Shown here: piece by piece, positions 1-8,043 of the stretch
How the letters are laid out: each line of letters starts with the position of its first letter
How positions within the stretch are numbered: the stretch's first letter is position 1
The notes under the pieces: model-generated
The model's input: the letters and a program-made list of their open reading frames with translations, nothing else
Database searches by the model: none
What the model was told of the DNA's origin: nothing
Position numbers and translations under genes: made by a program
Source: Pseudaquabacterium rugosum
GTDB taxonomy: Bacteria > Pseudomonadota > Gammaproteobacteria > Burkholderiales > Burkholderiaceae_C
Length of the DNA stretch: 64,000 nucleotides
Direction of reading: 5' to 3'
Assembly: GCF_038066575.1 (NCBI RefSeq)
Contig: NZ_JBBUTF010000006.1
Coordinates: 62,001 to 126,000 of the forward strand

Positions 1-109
1 AGAATCAACAGCTTCTGCAACGACCGTTCAGCAGGCCAGGAGAGCACCGCCGAGTGCAACCGCCTGCGTCGAAGCCTGCTGACCTGCCCCCAGAAAAGCC
101 CAGCTCACC

Positions 110-766
110 TCACCGCAGCGCCTGACTCGGCGACGGCAACTCGGCCGCCGCCGTCGGCCGCACCGTGAAGCTGTTAGCTCCCTGGTCGTACTGGCCGAGG
201 TAGCGGGCGATGGTCTCGAAGGTGGCCGTCACCGGCTCGCCCTCCTGGTCGGCCAGCGAGACCTCGCGGGAGAACAGGCTGCCGAGGGTCAGCTTCAGCG
301 GGCTGACATTGACCTTCTGCGCGGTGAAGTACTTGCGGTTGGCCGTCTTGATGGTCTGCACGTCGCCGGTCTGGTAGACGGCCGACTGGATCACGTCCAG
401 CGTGAACTCGGTGCAGTTCTGCCGCCCCAGCGTGTAGGGGTTGGCGATCACCGAACAGGCGGGCTCATGCAGGGTCTGGTAGCGCGGCGAGGTGATCACG
501 TCGAGCAGGCGCTGCTGCAGCGTCGGCGAGGGGATCAGCACGCCGGCCTCCAGCTCCACGGCGCCGGAGAAGAAGTCCACCGGGTAGTCGACCACCAGCC
601 CGCTGACGTCGGGCCGGCCGTCGAGCTGGTAGAGGTTGTGGATGGCGTAGCCCAGATGCTTCTGGCCATCCGAGGTCTGGATCTCGGAATAGACGGCGAA
701 GGCGATGTGGGTGTAGTGCATGCCCTCGGGCAGTTCGGATGCTTCACGGCTCGCGCGCCGCCCCAC
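110..766 (-). CDS. DUF2145 family protein, apparently N-terminally truncated
   Basis: The product resembles DUF2145 proteins, a family of unknown function; the core runs from about residue 14 (GMHYTHIAFAVYSEI) to near residue 200 and includes the conserved NCTEFTLD segment. Family members as I know them begin with a signal peptide and about 50-60 more residues before this core. Here the frame opens with a GTG at 766 inside the 3' end of the SPFH gene, with only about 14 residues before the conserved part and no signal peptide. The 23-base overlap and the lost N-terminus suggest a deletion that joined a headless DUF2145 gene to the SPFH stop region. It may be non-functional. The family is fairly sure, the truncation is inference. 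Confidence 0.6.
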   Translation of the reverse strand: MGRRASREASELPEGMHYTHIAFAVYSEIQTSDGQKHLGYAIHNLYQLDGRPDVSGLVVDYPVDFFSGAVELEAGVLIPSPTLQQRLLDVITSPRYQTLHEPACSVIANPYTLGRQNCTEFTLDVIQSAVYQTGDVQTIKTANRKYFTAQKVNVSPLKLTLGSLFSREVSLADQEGEPVTATFETIARYLGQYDQGANSFTVRPTAAAELPSPSQALR

Positions 767-1661
767 CCTTGAACAAGGCCATCGCCGTGCCGATCAGCGT
801 CGAGACCTCGCCCATGTGGCCGGGCACGATCATCGTGTTGTTCTTCTGCGCCAGCTGGCCGTAGGCCTCGACCGCCTTCTCGGCCACCTTCAGCTGCACC
901 GCCTGCTCGCCGCCGGGCTGCTGGATGGCCGCGGCGATCTTGCGGATGGCCTCGGCCGTCGCCTCGGCCACCGCCTCGATGGCGGCGGCCTGGCCCTGGG
1001 CCTGGTTGATGTCGGCCTGCTTCTGGCCCTCCGAGCGCGCGATGAAGGATTCGCGCTCGCCGGTGGCGATGTTGATCTGCTCCTGCTTGCGGCCCTCGGA
1101 GGCGGCGATCAGCGCGCGCTTCTCCCGCTCGGCGGTGATCTGGGCCTGCATCGCGTGCAGGATCTCGGCCGGCGGGGTCAGGTCCTTGATCTCGTAACGC
1201 AGCACCTTGACGCCCCAGTTCAGCGCCGCCTCGTCGAGCGCGCTGACGACCTGGGCGTTGATGATCTCGCGCTCCTCGAAGGTGCGGTCGAGCTCCATGC
1301 GGCCGATCACGCTGCGCAGCGTGGTCTGCGCCAGCTGGGTGATGGCCAGCTGGTAGTTGCTGGAGCCGTAACTCGCGCGTTTGGCATCCGTGACCTGGTA
1401 GTACAGGATGCCGTCGACCTGCAGCTGGGTGTTGTCCTTGGTGATGCAGACCTGGCTGGGCACGTCCAGCGGGATCTCCTTGAGCGAGTGGCGATAGGCC
1501 ACCTGGTCGATGAAGGGGATCAGGATGTTGAGACCCGGCGACAGCGTGGCGTGGTACTTGCCGAGCCGTTCGACCACCCAGGCATGCTGCTGCGGCACCA
1601 CCTTGAGCGAGCGGACGACGAACACACCGACGACAATCAGCAGAATGAAGGCGATTTCCAT
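744..1661 (-). CDS. qmcA: SPFH/band 7 membrane protein (paraslipin/QmcA type)
   Basis: A 305-residue stomatin/prohibitin-like scaffold of the inner membrane. Residues 2-18 form one hydrophobic N-terminal anchor, followed by the SPFH domain (PQQHAWVVERLGKYHATLSPG, then the DNTQLQVDGILYYQV segment) and a long Ala/Glu-rich coiled-coil (about residues 165-245) typical of oligomerising SPFH proteins. Length matches QmcA/paraslipins. The ATG at 1661 is preceded by a CAGGAG ribosome site about 8 bases upstream. It lies downstream of an NfeD-type gene on the same strand, the usual partner in SPFH-NfeD operons, so the two products probably form a membrane microdomain complex. No protease domain is present. 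Confidence 0.9.
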   Translation of the reverse strand: MEIAFILLIVVGVFVVRSLKVVPQQHAWVVERLGKYHATLSPGLNILIPFIDQVAYRHSLKEIPLDVPSQVCITKDNTQLQVDGILYYQVTDAKRASYGSSNYQLAITQLAQTTLRSVIGRMELDRTFEEREIINAQVVSALDEAALNWGVKVLRYEIKDLTPPAEILHAMQAQITAEREKRALIAASEGRKQEQINIATGERESFIARSEGQKQADINQAQGQAAAIEAVAEATAEAIRKIAAAIQQPGGEQAVQLKVAEKAVEAYGQLAQKNNTMIVPGHMGEVSTLIGTAMALFKGGAAREP

Positions 1662-1761
1662 CGGAGAAGCTCCTGTTGGCGGAAGTCAGGGGACGCGGGC
1701 GGCCGGACGTGGCGCGCGCTGGCGTGCCCGCGGCGGGATCATGGGTGGCGGAATCCGGGGT

Positions 1762-2223
1762 TCAGGCCGGTGGCGGTACCAGCTGCAGCTCGGCGCCATG
1801 GACGGCCGCGATCACCAGCGCGCCGGGCACCGCCGCACCGAGGCCGGCCCAGCGCACGGCCCAGTCTGCGCCACGGTAGCGCACGCGCGCCGTGCCCTCG
1901 GGCGACCAGGCGGCCACGTGCACGTGCTGGCCGATGTCGGGATGGATGTCGGGATCGGCCTCGGCCGCTTCGGTCGCCAGGCCGACGGGCGCAGCCGGCG
2001 CCGTGCCGGCCCGGCGCCGGTACCAGGACCGGCAGACGGCGACACCGACGGCCGCCACCACGGCGGCGAGGCCCAGTTGCACGGCAAGGTCAGCGCCGGC
2101 ATGGGCCGCCAGCGCCCCGGCGGCAGCGCCGCCGGCCAGCACCAGCAGGTAGAAGGTACCGCTGAGCATCTCGCCGATGGTCAGCGCCCCGGCCGCGATC
2201 CACCACAGGGTCGAGGTCTGCAT
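1762..2223 (-). CDS. NfeD-like membrane protein
   Basis: A short (153-residue) NfeD family protein without the ClpP-like protease domain of long NfeD proteins. Two hydrophobic segments (about residues 7-30 and 42-65) are followed by a linker and a C-terminal OB-fold-like region (HVHVAAWSPEGTARVRYRGADWAVR), the part that contacts SPFH partners in this family. An AGGAGG ribosome site precedes the ATG at 2223. It is the first gene of a two-gene unit with the SPFH gene about 100 bases downstream, the standard gene order for this pair. Role: accessory or assembly factor for the SPFH oligomer in the inner membrane; this is family knowledge, not shown by the sequence. Confidence 0.88.
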   Translation of the reverse strand: MQTSTLWWIAAGALTIGEMLSGTFYLLVLAGGAAAGALAAHAGADLAVQLGLAAVVAAVGVAVCRSWYRRRAGTAPAAPVGLATEAAEADPDIHPDIGQHVHVAAWSPEGTARVRYRGADWAVRWAGLGAAVPGALVIAAVHGAELQLVPPPA

Positions 2224-2471
2224 CCTGCACGCCCTCCTGACGATCGACCGTGCGACCGGCGGGCTGCCGGCCCCTTGTTCAGCGACCGTTCACCGAAGAG
2301 TGTAGTGAGGGGTGGATGACGGTCCGATGTCGGCGATCAAGCAGAGGCCCGGATGTCCACCGGTGTGAGGATGGCGGCGGATCATGCTGGTCACCTCTCC
2401 GAGCGCCGGTGGCCGGATGGCACACTCGGACGGCCTCATGCACGGCCCGCACCACGGACACGCCCACCCCC

Positions 2472-2993
2472 ATGCCCACCGAAGTCCCCGTTCCGCCCGG
2501 CAGCGCCGCCGAGTCCCTGGTCATCGGCACCGACTTCCACGACAGCTGGGCCGAGACTGCGGCGCAGCCCGGCCTCTCCGCACTCGGCCAGTTTCTGAGG
2601 TGCATGGCCCTGACCCCGCGCTGGGTCGAGCGCTGCATGGCGCTGCGCAACCGGGCCGTCGAACTCGTCGGGCTGCAGAACCTCGGCGGACTGGGCCATT
2701 TCGACCGCAGCCGGCCCGAATCCGGCTACCGGCCCGGCGACCGCATCGGCATCTTCACCCTGCGCTCGGTCACGTTCGAGGAAGCGGTGTTCGGCATCGA
2801 CGACACGCACCTCGACGTGCGGCTCTCGGTGCATCGCCACGAGCCCGCCGCGGGCCGGGTGCAGGTCACCATCACCACGGCGGTCAAGATCCACAACCGG
2901 CTGGGCCGGCTCTACATGATCCCGGTCAAGCCCATGCACCGGATCATCGCGCCGACGGTGCTCAAGGCCGTGGCCCTGCAGCCACGGCCTTGA
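2472..2993 (+). CDS. DUF2867 domain protein
   Basis: A 173-residue soluble protein matching the DUF2867 family: an N-terminal FHDSWAE segment, the ALTPRWVERCMALRNRAVELVGL helix and the strands GYRPGDRIGIFTLRSV, DDTHLDVRLSV, VTITTAVKIHNRLGRLYMIPVKPMHRIIAP. Function is unknown; the family is often described as a lipid- or START-like fold, which I cannot check here. The frame stays open upstream, but the in-frame ATG at 2472 begins just before the conserved region and is chosen for that reason; no good ribosome site is visible, so the start is uncertain. It stands alone on the plus strand between the nfeD promoter region and the converging ABC importer operon. Confidence 0.75.
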   Translation: MPTEVPVPPGSAAESLVIGTDFHDSWAETAAQPGLSALGQFLRCMALTPRWVERCMALRNRAVELVGLQNLGGLGHFDRSRPESGYRPGDRIGIFTLRSVTFEEAVFGIDDTHLDVRLSVHRHEPAAGRVQVTITTAVKIHNRLGRLYMIPVKPMHRIIAPTVLKAVALQPRP

Positions 2994-3033
2994 GCCTGCA
3001 CGGACGGCCCGGGCGCCCCGGGCTGCCCGGGCC

Positions 3034-4155
3034 TCAACGCCCCCAGATCTTCTTGTACTGGTCCCGGTAGCCGTTGCCCGGATCGAACACGTTGCGGTCG
3101 CCGCCGTCACCACCCACATTGGCGGCCGTCACCACGTGCACGCCCGGCACGTAGCCGGACCAGGCCACCTTGGCGAAGGCGCGGTTCATCTCGTCGACGA
3201 CCTGCCAGCCCTGCATGTTGAGCGGCCCTGGCACGGTGGCGCTCTGGTAGGACTTGCCGCGGATGCGCTGGTAGGCGGCCTCGCTGCCGTCACCGGCCGA
3301 GACAGCGCGCGGCAGGTCGTCGCCCTTCTTGCCGGCGGCCTTCAGCGCGCTGCCCCAGAAGTCGAAGTACAGGTCGTTGATGGCCAGCGAGTGGGTCCAC
3401 TTCGATCCGAAGCGCTGCAGCAGCGAGGTGGTCAGGCCCGGCATGCGGGTGGCGCTGTCGGCGATCGGGCTGTCCTCGAAGCTCAGCACCGTGCAGCCCG
3501 GGCACTTCTTGATCACCGCCTCCATGGCCTTGGCCTTGTAGATGGCGATCGAGTACTGGCTGTCGGTGAAGATCACCACGCCGGCCTTGCCATTGCTGTC
3601 GGCCACGGCCCACAGGGCGGCGGCCTCGGCGATGTCGTCGGCGGTGGTGGTGACGTTGGCGAACAGGCCCGCGGCCGTGTCCGGGCCCGGCTTGGGGCCG
3701 GCGTTCCAGCCGACCAGCGGGATGCCGGCCTTGGCGGCGTTGCCGAAGGCGGTCTTCTGCTCGGTGGTGTCGAAGCCGCCGACGACGATGCCCGCCGGCT
3801 TGAGGGCCAGCGCCTGGTTCAGCGCCGCGGTGCGGCCGCTGACCGAGCCCTGGCCGTCGATCACGCGGATGGTCCAGCCGATGGCCTTGCCGGCCTCCTC
3901 GACGCCCTTGCTGACGCCGACGATGCCGCCGTTCTTCATGTCGGCGGCGACGAAGACCACGGTCTTGCCCGCGACCGCCTTCGGGCCGCTGGTCGGGCCG
4001 TCCCATTTCGACTTGGCGCCGGCCATCTGCGCCACCTTGGCCTTGGCCGCGGCGACGAAGTCATCGGCGGCGGCGGGCCCGGCGGCCATCAACAGGCTGG
4101 CGGCAGCGACGGCGGCGAGTGCGAACGACCGACGTGCGGGATTCTTGCGGCTCAT
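3034..4155 (-). CDS. ABC importer periplasmic sugar-binding protein
   Basis: A 373-residue type-I periplasmic binding protein (ribose/galactose-binding-like). A signal peptide (RRSFALAAVAAASLLMAAGPAAA, cleavage near residue 30) precedes the two-lobed domain: TVVFVAADMKNGGIVGVSKGVEE at the start of lobe 1, ALKPAGIVVGGFD, and SLAINDLYFDFWGSAL in lobe 2. GAGGAGA lies 4 bases before the ATG at 4155. It is the last gene of the operon SMP-30 lactonase, ATPase, permease, binding protein. The ligand cannot be read from sequence. The operator shared with the gluconate/idonate cluster suggests a sugar acid or its lactone rather than ribose; that is inference. Confidence 0.9.
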   Translation of the reverse strand: MSRKNPARRSFALAAVAAASLLMAAGPAAADDFVAAAKAKVAQMAGAKSKWDGPTSGPKAVAGKTVVFVAADMKNGGIVGVSKGVEEAGKAIGWTIRVIDGQGSVSGRTAALNQALALKPAGIVVGGFDTTEQKTAFGNAAKAGIPLVGWNAGPKPGPDTAAGLFANVTTTADDIAEAAALWAVADSNGKAGVVIFTDSQYSIAIYKAKAMEAVIKKCPGCTVLSFEDSPIADSATRMPGLTTSLLQRFGSKWTHSLAINDLYFDFWGSALKAAGKKGDDLPRAVSAGDGSEAAYQRIRGKSYQSATVPGPLNMQGWQVVDEMNRAFAKVAWSGYVPGVHVVTAANVGGDGGDRNVFDPGNGYRDQYKKIWGR

Positions 4156-4164
4156 GGTGTCTCC

Positions 4165-5277
4165 TCAGGTGGTGGCCGTGATCGGCTCGGTGGGAAGCGA
4201 AGTCGGGGGGGCAGCGGCCGGCGTGTCCAGCTGGCGCTGGGCGATGCGGCGGCGGATGGACGCGTTGCGGCGCTGCTGGGCCCAGCCGGCGATGCCGATC
4301 GAGATCAGCAGCGTCAGCCCGTTGAACAGCGGCTCGACGAAGAAGGCGCCGCCGAACTGCTGGATGCCGGAGATGCCGATGGCGAGAATCGCCACGCCCA
4401 CCAGCGTGCCCCAGACGTTGACGCGGCCCGGGCGGATGGTGGTGCTGCCCAGGAAGGCGCCGACGAGCGCGGGCAGCAGGAACTCCAGCCCCACGCTGGC
4501 CTGGCCGATCTGCAGCCGCGAGGCCAGCAGCACGCCTGCGAAGCCGCTGAGCAGGCCCGAGGCGATGAAGGCGCCCATCACGTGGCGGCGCACCGACAGG
4601 CCGTTGAGCTCGGCCGCCTTCGGGTTGGCGCCGATCACGTACAGCCCACGGCCCAGCGGCATGAACTCGGTCACCGCCCACAGCAGCAGCGCGATGCCCA
4701 ACACGTAGAACGCGGGGATGGGCAGACCGAACAGGTCCGCGCCGGCCAGCTGCAGAAAGCCCTCGGGCAGCTCGCCCACCACCTGGCGGCCGCCGCTGTG
4801 CCACATCGCCACCGCGTACAGCACGGTGCCGGTGCCCAGCGTGGCGATGAAGCTGTCGATCTGCGCCAGCTCCACCAGCAGGCCGTTGAGCATGCCGAAC
4901 AGCGCCGCACAGGCCAGCACCACCAGCACCGCCACCGGCCAGGACAGGCCGAAGCGCGTCTGCAGGCTGATGGCCAGGATGTGCCACAGCACGATGCCGT
5001 AGCCCACCGTCAGGTCGATCTTGCCGGTCAGCATCGGGATCATCGCGGCCAGCGCCAGCAGCGCGATCACCGACTTGTCCGACAGGATGGCCCGCAGGTT
5101 GAACAGCGTGGGAAAGGTGTCGGGCAGCAGCACCGAGAACAGCGCCGCCAGCGCCACCATCAGCACCACCAGCCCGTAGGCCGGCATCGCCCGGGCCAGG
5201 CGACGCGCCAGCGTGTCGGCGGCGCCATCCAGGCTGGCATCGGGCTCCAGCGCGGTGGACTTGATCGAAGAACTCAT
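4165..5277 (-). CDS. ABC importer permease, RbsC/BPD_transp_2 family
   Basis: A 370-residue integral membrane protein with about ten hydrophobic segments, matching the ribose/xylose-type permease family (RbsC-like): LPDTFPTLFNLRAILSDKSVIALLALAAMIPML near the start and GLLSGFAGVLLASRLQIGQASVGLEFLLPALVGAFLGSTTIRPGRVNVWGTLVG near the end, with the conserved glycine-rich loop contacting the ATPase. Its ATGA start overlaps the ATPase stop by four bases, so the two are translationally coupled, and the binding-protein gene follows after 9 bases. It forms the membrane channel of the importer. Residues beyond 340 are a hydrophilic tail. Confidence 0.92.
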   Translation of the reverse strand: MSSSIKSTALEPDASLDGAADTLARRLARAMPAYGLVVLMVALAALFSVLLPDTFPTLFNLRAILSDKSVIALLALAAMIPMLTGKIDLTVGYGIVLWHILAISLQTRFGLSWPVAVLVVLACAALFGMLNGLLVELAQIDSFIATLGTGTVLYAVAMWHSGGRQVVGELPEGFLQLAGADLFGLPIPAFYVLGIALLLWAVTEFMPLGRGLYVIGANPKAAELNGLSVRRHVMGAFIASGLLSGFAGVLLASRLQIGQASVGLEFLLPALVGAFLGSTTIRPGRVNVWGTLVGVAILAIGISGIQQFGGAFFVEPLFNGLTLLISIGIAGWAQQRRNASIRRRIAQRQLDTPAAAPPTSLPTEPITATT

Positions 5278-6803
5278 GCGGACTTCCTTTCCTCGCCGGC
5301 CGAGCCGGCGGACAACGCCAGCAGGCGGGCGATGGTGATCTGGTCGCCGCGCAGCTCGGCGGCGATGCGGCCGGCGCGGAACACCAGCACGCGGTGGCAG
5401 ACGGTGGCCACTTCCTCGTAATCGGTGGAGACGACGACCAGCCCGGCGCCCTGCGCGGCACGCCGGCGCAGCAAGGCATAGATCTGGCGTTTGGCGCCGA
5501 CGTCGACGCCAGCGGTCGGCTCCTCCAGCACCTGCACCGGCAGGGCCAGCGCCTCCCAGCGGGCCAGCACCACCTTCTGCTGGTTGCCGCCCGACAGCTG
5601 CTGCACGATGGCCTGCGGCGCGCGCGGGTTGATGTCGAAGCGCTCGGCCAGCTGCTGCGCCTGCTGCAGCTCACGGGCGCGGCGGCGGGTGTCCAGGCCA
5701 CGCTCGCCGTGCAGGCGCGGGTTGGGAAAGAGGTTCTCCTGCACCGTCATCGCGCCGGCCAGGTTCTGCTCCAGCCGCTCACCGGCGGTGTAGCCGATGC
5801 CGGCGGCGATCGCCTCGGCCGGGCCGCGCAGCGTGCGCGGCCGGCCGCCGATGTGCAGCGCACCGGCCAGCAGCGGCTCGCAGCCGAACAGCGCGCGGCC
5901 GACCGCATCGTGGCCCGCGCCGCGCAGGCCGACCAGGCCCAGGATCTCGCCGCGGTGCAGGGCCAGATCCAGCGGCCCGGCATTGCCGGCCACCGCGCCC
6001 TGCAGCGCCAGCAGCGGCACCGCCTCACGGTCGATCTCGGGGGCCGGCGGCCGGCTGTCCTGGCCCAGGTGCTGGCCGACGATCAGGCTCACCAGCTCGG
6101 CCTCGGTGGTCTCGGCGGTGCGGCGCACGCCGACCAGCCGGCCATCGCGCATCACCGCCGCACGGTCCGACAGCTGCATCACCTCGTCGAGCCGGTGCGA
6201 GACGTAGATCATGCCCACGCCCTGGGCCCGCAGGCCGCGCAGCACCTCGAACAGGCGCTGCACGTCGGCGGCCGGCAGGCTGGCGCTGGGCTCGTCGAGC
6301 ACCAGCAGCCGGGCCTGCACCTCCAGCGCGCGGCCGATGGCCAGCAGCGACTTCTCGGCCCGCGTCAGCGAGAACACGCGCCGGCCCGGATCGATGTCGC
6401 AGCCCACGCGAGCCAGCACACGGCGCGCCACCGCATCGGCCGCCCGCCAGTCGACCAGACCGTGCTTCCAGCCGAACAGGCGTGGATAGCCCATGCCGAG
6501 CGCGACGTTCTCGGCCACCGTCATCCATTCGACCAGGCCGAGATCCTGGTGGATGAAGGCCACCGGCTGGCGCAGCGGATCGCGGCTGCGCCAGGCGCTC
6601 TCGGGCTGGCCGTCGACCGTCATCGTGCCGGCGTCGGGCCTGTGGATGCCGGCCAGCAGCTTGATCAGCGTGCTCTTGCCGGCGCCGTTCTCGCCCAGCA
6701 GGGCCAGCACCTCGCCGGCATGCACGTCCAGCGTCACGTCATCGACGGCCTGGGTGCCGCCGAAGCGCTTGCTGACGTGGTCGAAGCGCAATAGAGCTGT
6801 CAT
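5274..6803 (-). CDS. ABC importer ATP-binding protein, two-domain sugar type
   Basis: A 509-residue RbsA/MglA-type ATPase with two nucleotide-binding domains. Domain 1 has Walker A GENGAGKS (residues 37-44), Walker B LLVLDEPSASL and an H-loop YVSHRLDE; its signature is degenerate (SLTRAEKSLLAIGRA). Domain 2 has a non-canonical P-loop (GLVGLRGAGHDAVGRAL) but an intact LSGGNQQKVVLAR signature and VLEEPTAGVDVGAK, the normal asymmetry of this family. The frame is open far upstream; the ATG at 6803 is chosen because the family's N-terminal strand (LLRFDHVSKRFGG) begins right after it. It powers uptake through the adjacent permease. Confidence 0.93.
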   Translation of the reverse strand: MTALLRFDHVSKRFGGTQAVDDVTLDVHAGEVLALLGENGAGKSTLIKLLAGIHRPDAGTMTVDGQPESAWRSRDPLRQPVAFIHQDLGLVEWMTVAENVALGMGYPRLFGWKHGLVDWRAADAVARRVLARVGCDIDPGRRVFSLTRAEKSLLAIGRALEVQARLLVLDEPSASLPAADVQRLFEVLRGLRAQGVGMIYVSHRLDEVMQLSDRAAVMRDGRLVGVRRTAETTEAELVSLIVGQHLGQDSRPPAPEIDREAVPLLALQGAVAGNAGPLDLALHRGEILGLVGLRGAGHDAVGRALFGCEPLLAGALHIGGRPRTLRGPAEAIAAGIGYTAGERLEQNLAGAMTVQENLFPNPRLHGERGLDTRRRARELQQAQQLAERFDINPRAPQAIVQQLSGGNQQKVVLARWEALALPVQVLEEPTAGVDVGAKRQIYALLRRRAAQGAGLVVVSTDYEEVATVCHRVLVFRAGRIAAELRGDQITIARLLALSAGSAGEERKSA

Positions 6804-6888
6804 GTGGACCCCTCGGTCGTCGAGTACGCCGACCGGTCCCCCGAGGGGACGTGGGCCGGCTCGGGAGCGGCCCGTCGCTCGGCCCACC

Positions 6889-7812
6889 TCATGCCGTCGC
6901 CCCCCGGGTGTTGAGCGCGATGCGGTAGAGCGAGGTGCTGGCGCAGATGAACAGCTCGTTGCCGCCCGCGCCGCCGAAGACCAGGTTGCCGACCTTCTCC
7001 GGCACCGGGATGCGGCCGATGCGCGTGCCGTCCGGGTGGTAGACCTGCACGCTGTCGGCGCTGCTGGTGTAGACGAAGCCGTGCACATCGACCCGGAAGC
7101 CGTCGGCCAGCCCCGGCTCGATGACGGCGAAGATGCGCGGCCGCGCCAGATCCTGGCCGCCGATGACGTCGAAGGCGACGATGTGATGATGGCCCGTGCC
7201 GTCTCGGCGCAGGGCGGCCGAGGTGTCGCTGACGTAGAGCACGGACTCGTCGGGCGAGAAGGCCAGGCCGTTGGGCTCCTCGACGAAGTCGCTGGCGATG
7301 CGCAGCGCGCCGCTGGCCGGATCGAAGCGGAAGACGTAGCAGTCGCCCAGCTCGCTCTCGGCCTGGTGGCCCTCGTGGTCGGAGGCGATGCCGTAGGGCG
7401 GATCGGTGAACCAGATGGTGCCGTCGCGCTGGACGACGACATCGTTGGGCGAGTTCAGGCGCCGGCCCTGATAACGGTCGACCACCGTCTCATCGGACAG
7501 CGGCCGGCCCTGCGCGTCGAGCCGGGTGCGCTGGATCGCACGCTCACCGTGCGAGCAATGCAGCAGGCTGCCGTCGGCCTCACGCACATGGCCGTTGGTG
7601 AACTCCACCCGCTCGCGCCAGACGCGCTGGCCGTGCTGCGGATGCCAGGCCAGCATGCGGTCGTTGGGGATGTCGCTCCACAGCAGTTCGCCGCTTTCGC
7701 GCAGCCACACCGGACCTTCGCTCCAGACGGCGCCGCCGGCCAGGTGCTCCAGCGCGGAAGCCCCGTCGGCCACGGCCGCGAAGCGGGGATCAAGGACTTG
7801 GATCGAGGACAT
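6889..7812 (-). CDS. SMP-30/gluconolactonase family lactonase
   Basis: A 307-residue six-bladed propeller lactonase of the SMP-30/regucalcin family, which hydrolyses sugar lactones (such as gluconolactone) to aldonic acids with a divalent metal. Expected metal ligands are visible: Glu32 in WSEGPVW, the Asn of LNSPNDVVV and the Asp of VLYVSDTS. No signal peptide is seen with the chosen start, so it is probably cytoplasmic. An upstream in-frame codon exists, but the ATG at 7812 fits the family N-terminus, and the palindromic operator lies 24 bases upstream of it. It is the first gene of the ABC importer operon and is divergent from the LacI regulator, suggesting that lactones or their acids are imported and opened here. 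Confidence 0.88.
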   Translation of the reverse strand: MSSIQVLDPRFAAVADGASALEHLAGGAVWSEGPVWLRESGELLWSDIPNDRMLAWHPQHGQRVWRERVEFTNGHVREADGSLLHCSHGERAIQRTRLDAQGRPLSDETVVDRYQGRRLNSPNDVVVQRDGTIWFTDPPYGIASDHEGHQAESELGDCYVFRFDPASGALRIASDFVEEPNGLAFSPDESVLYVSDTSAALRRDGTGHHHIVAFDVIGGQDLARPRIFAVIEPGLADGFRVDVHGFVYTSSADSVQVYHPDGTRIGRIPVPEKVGNLVFGGAGGNELFICASTSLYRIALNTRGATA

Positions 7813-7835
7813 GGCCGCGAGTGTGCGCCGGTATT

Positions 7836-7849
7836 GGTTACCGGTAACC
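7836..7849. promoter_or_regulatory. Palindromic LacI-family operator (GGTTACCGGTAACC)
   Basis: A perfect 14-base palindrome, GGTTACCGGTAACC, in the divergent promoter between the SMP-30 lactonase/ABC operon and the LacI-family regulator gene. The core GTTACCGGTAAC matches the E. coli GntR/IdnR gluconate operator type. Two copies with a single mismatch occur at 17930-17941 and 18009-18020 in the idonate/gluconate cluster. Its position 24 bases before the lactonase start suits repression. Which protein binds is inferred from adjacency. Confidence 0.75.
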
Positions 7850-8043
7850 GGTACATACCCGCATCGCGCAGCGGCCACCGCGGGCCTCGGCGCTCTCGCG
7901 GCGATCGTTTCACAGGAGGAATGGCGACACCGGCACGGCGTCGCACCGGCTGCGACCGGATGTTCTCGGTATCACCGGCTGCCCCGGATCCGGCCCAACC
8001 GCTATGCTTGCGCCCGGAACCGCACCGTCACCGGAGAAGCGCC

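Noticed and set aside
3136..5421. 761-codon plus-strand frame opposite the ABC importer genes
   Set aside because: Shadow of the binding-protein and permease genes on the minus strand; no protein family features.
7914..7923. AGGAGG followed directly by ATG (7921), in frame with the LacI regulator
   Set aside because: The spacing of one base is too short for efficient initiation, and the extra 41 codons look non-coding; the TTG at 8044 with GGAGAA is better, though the ATG cannot be excluded.
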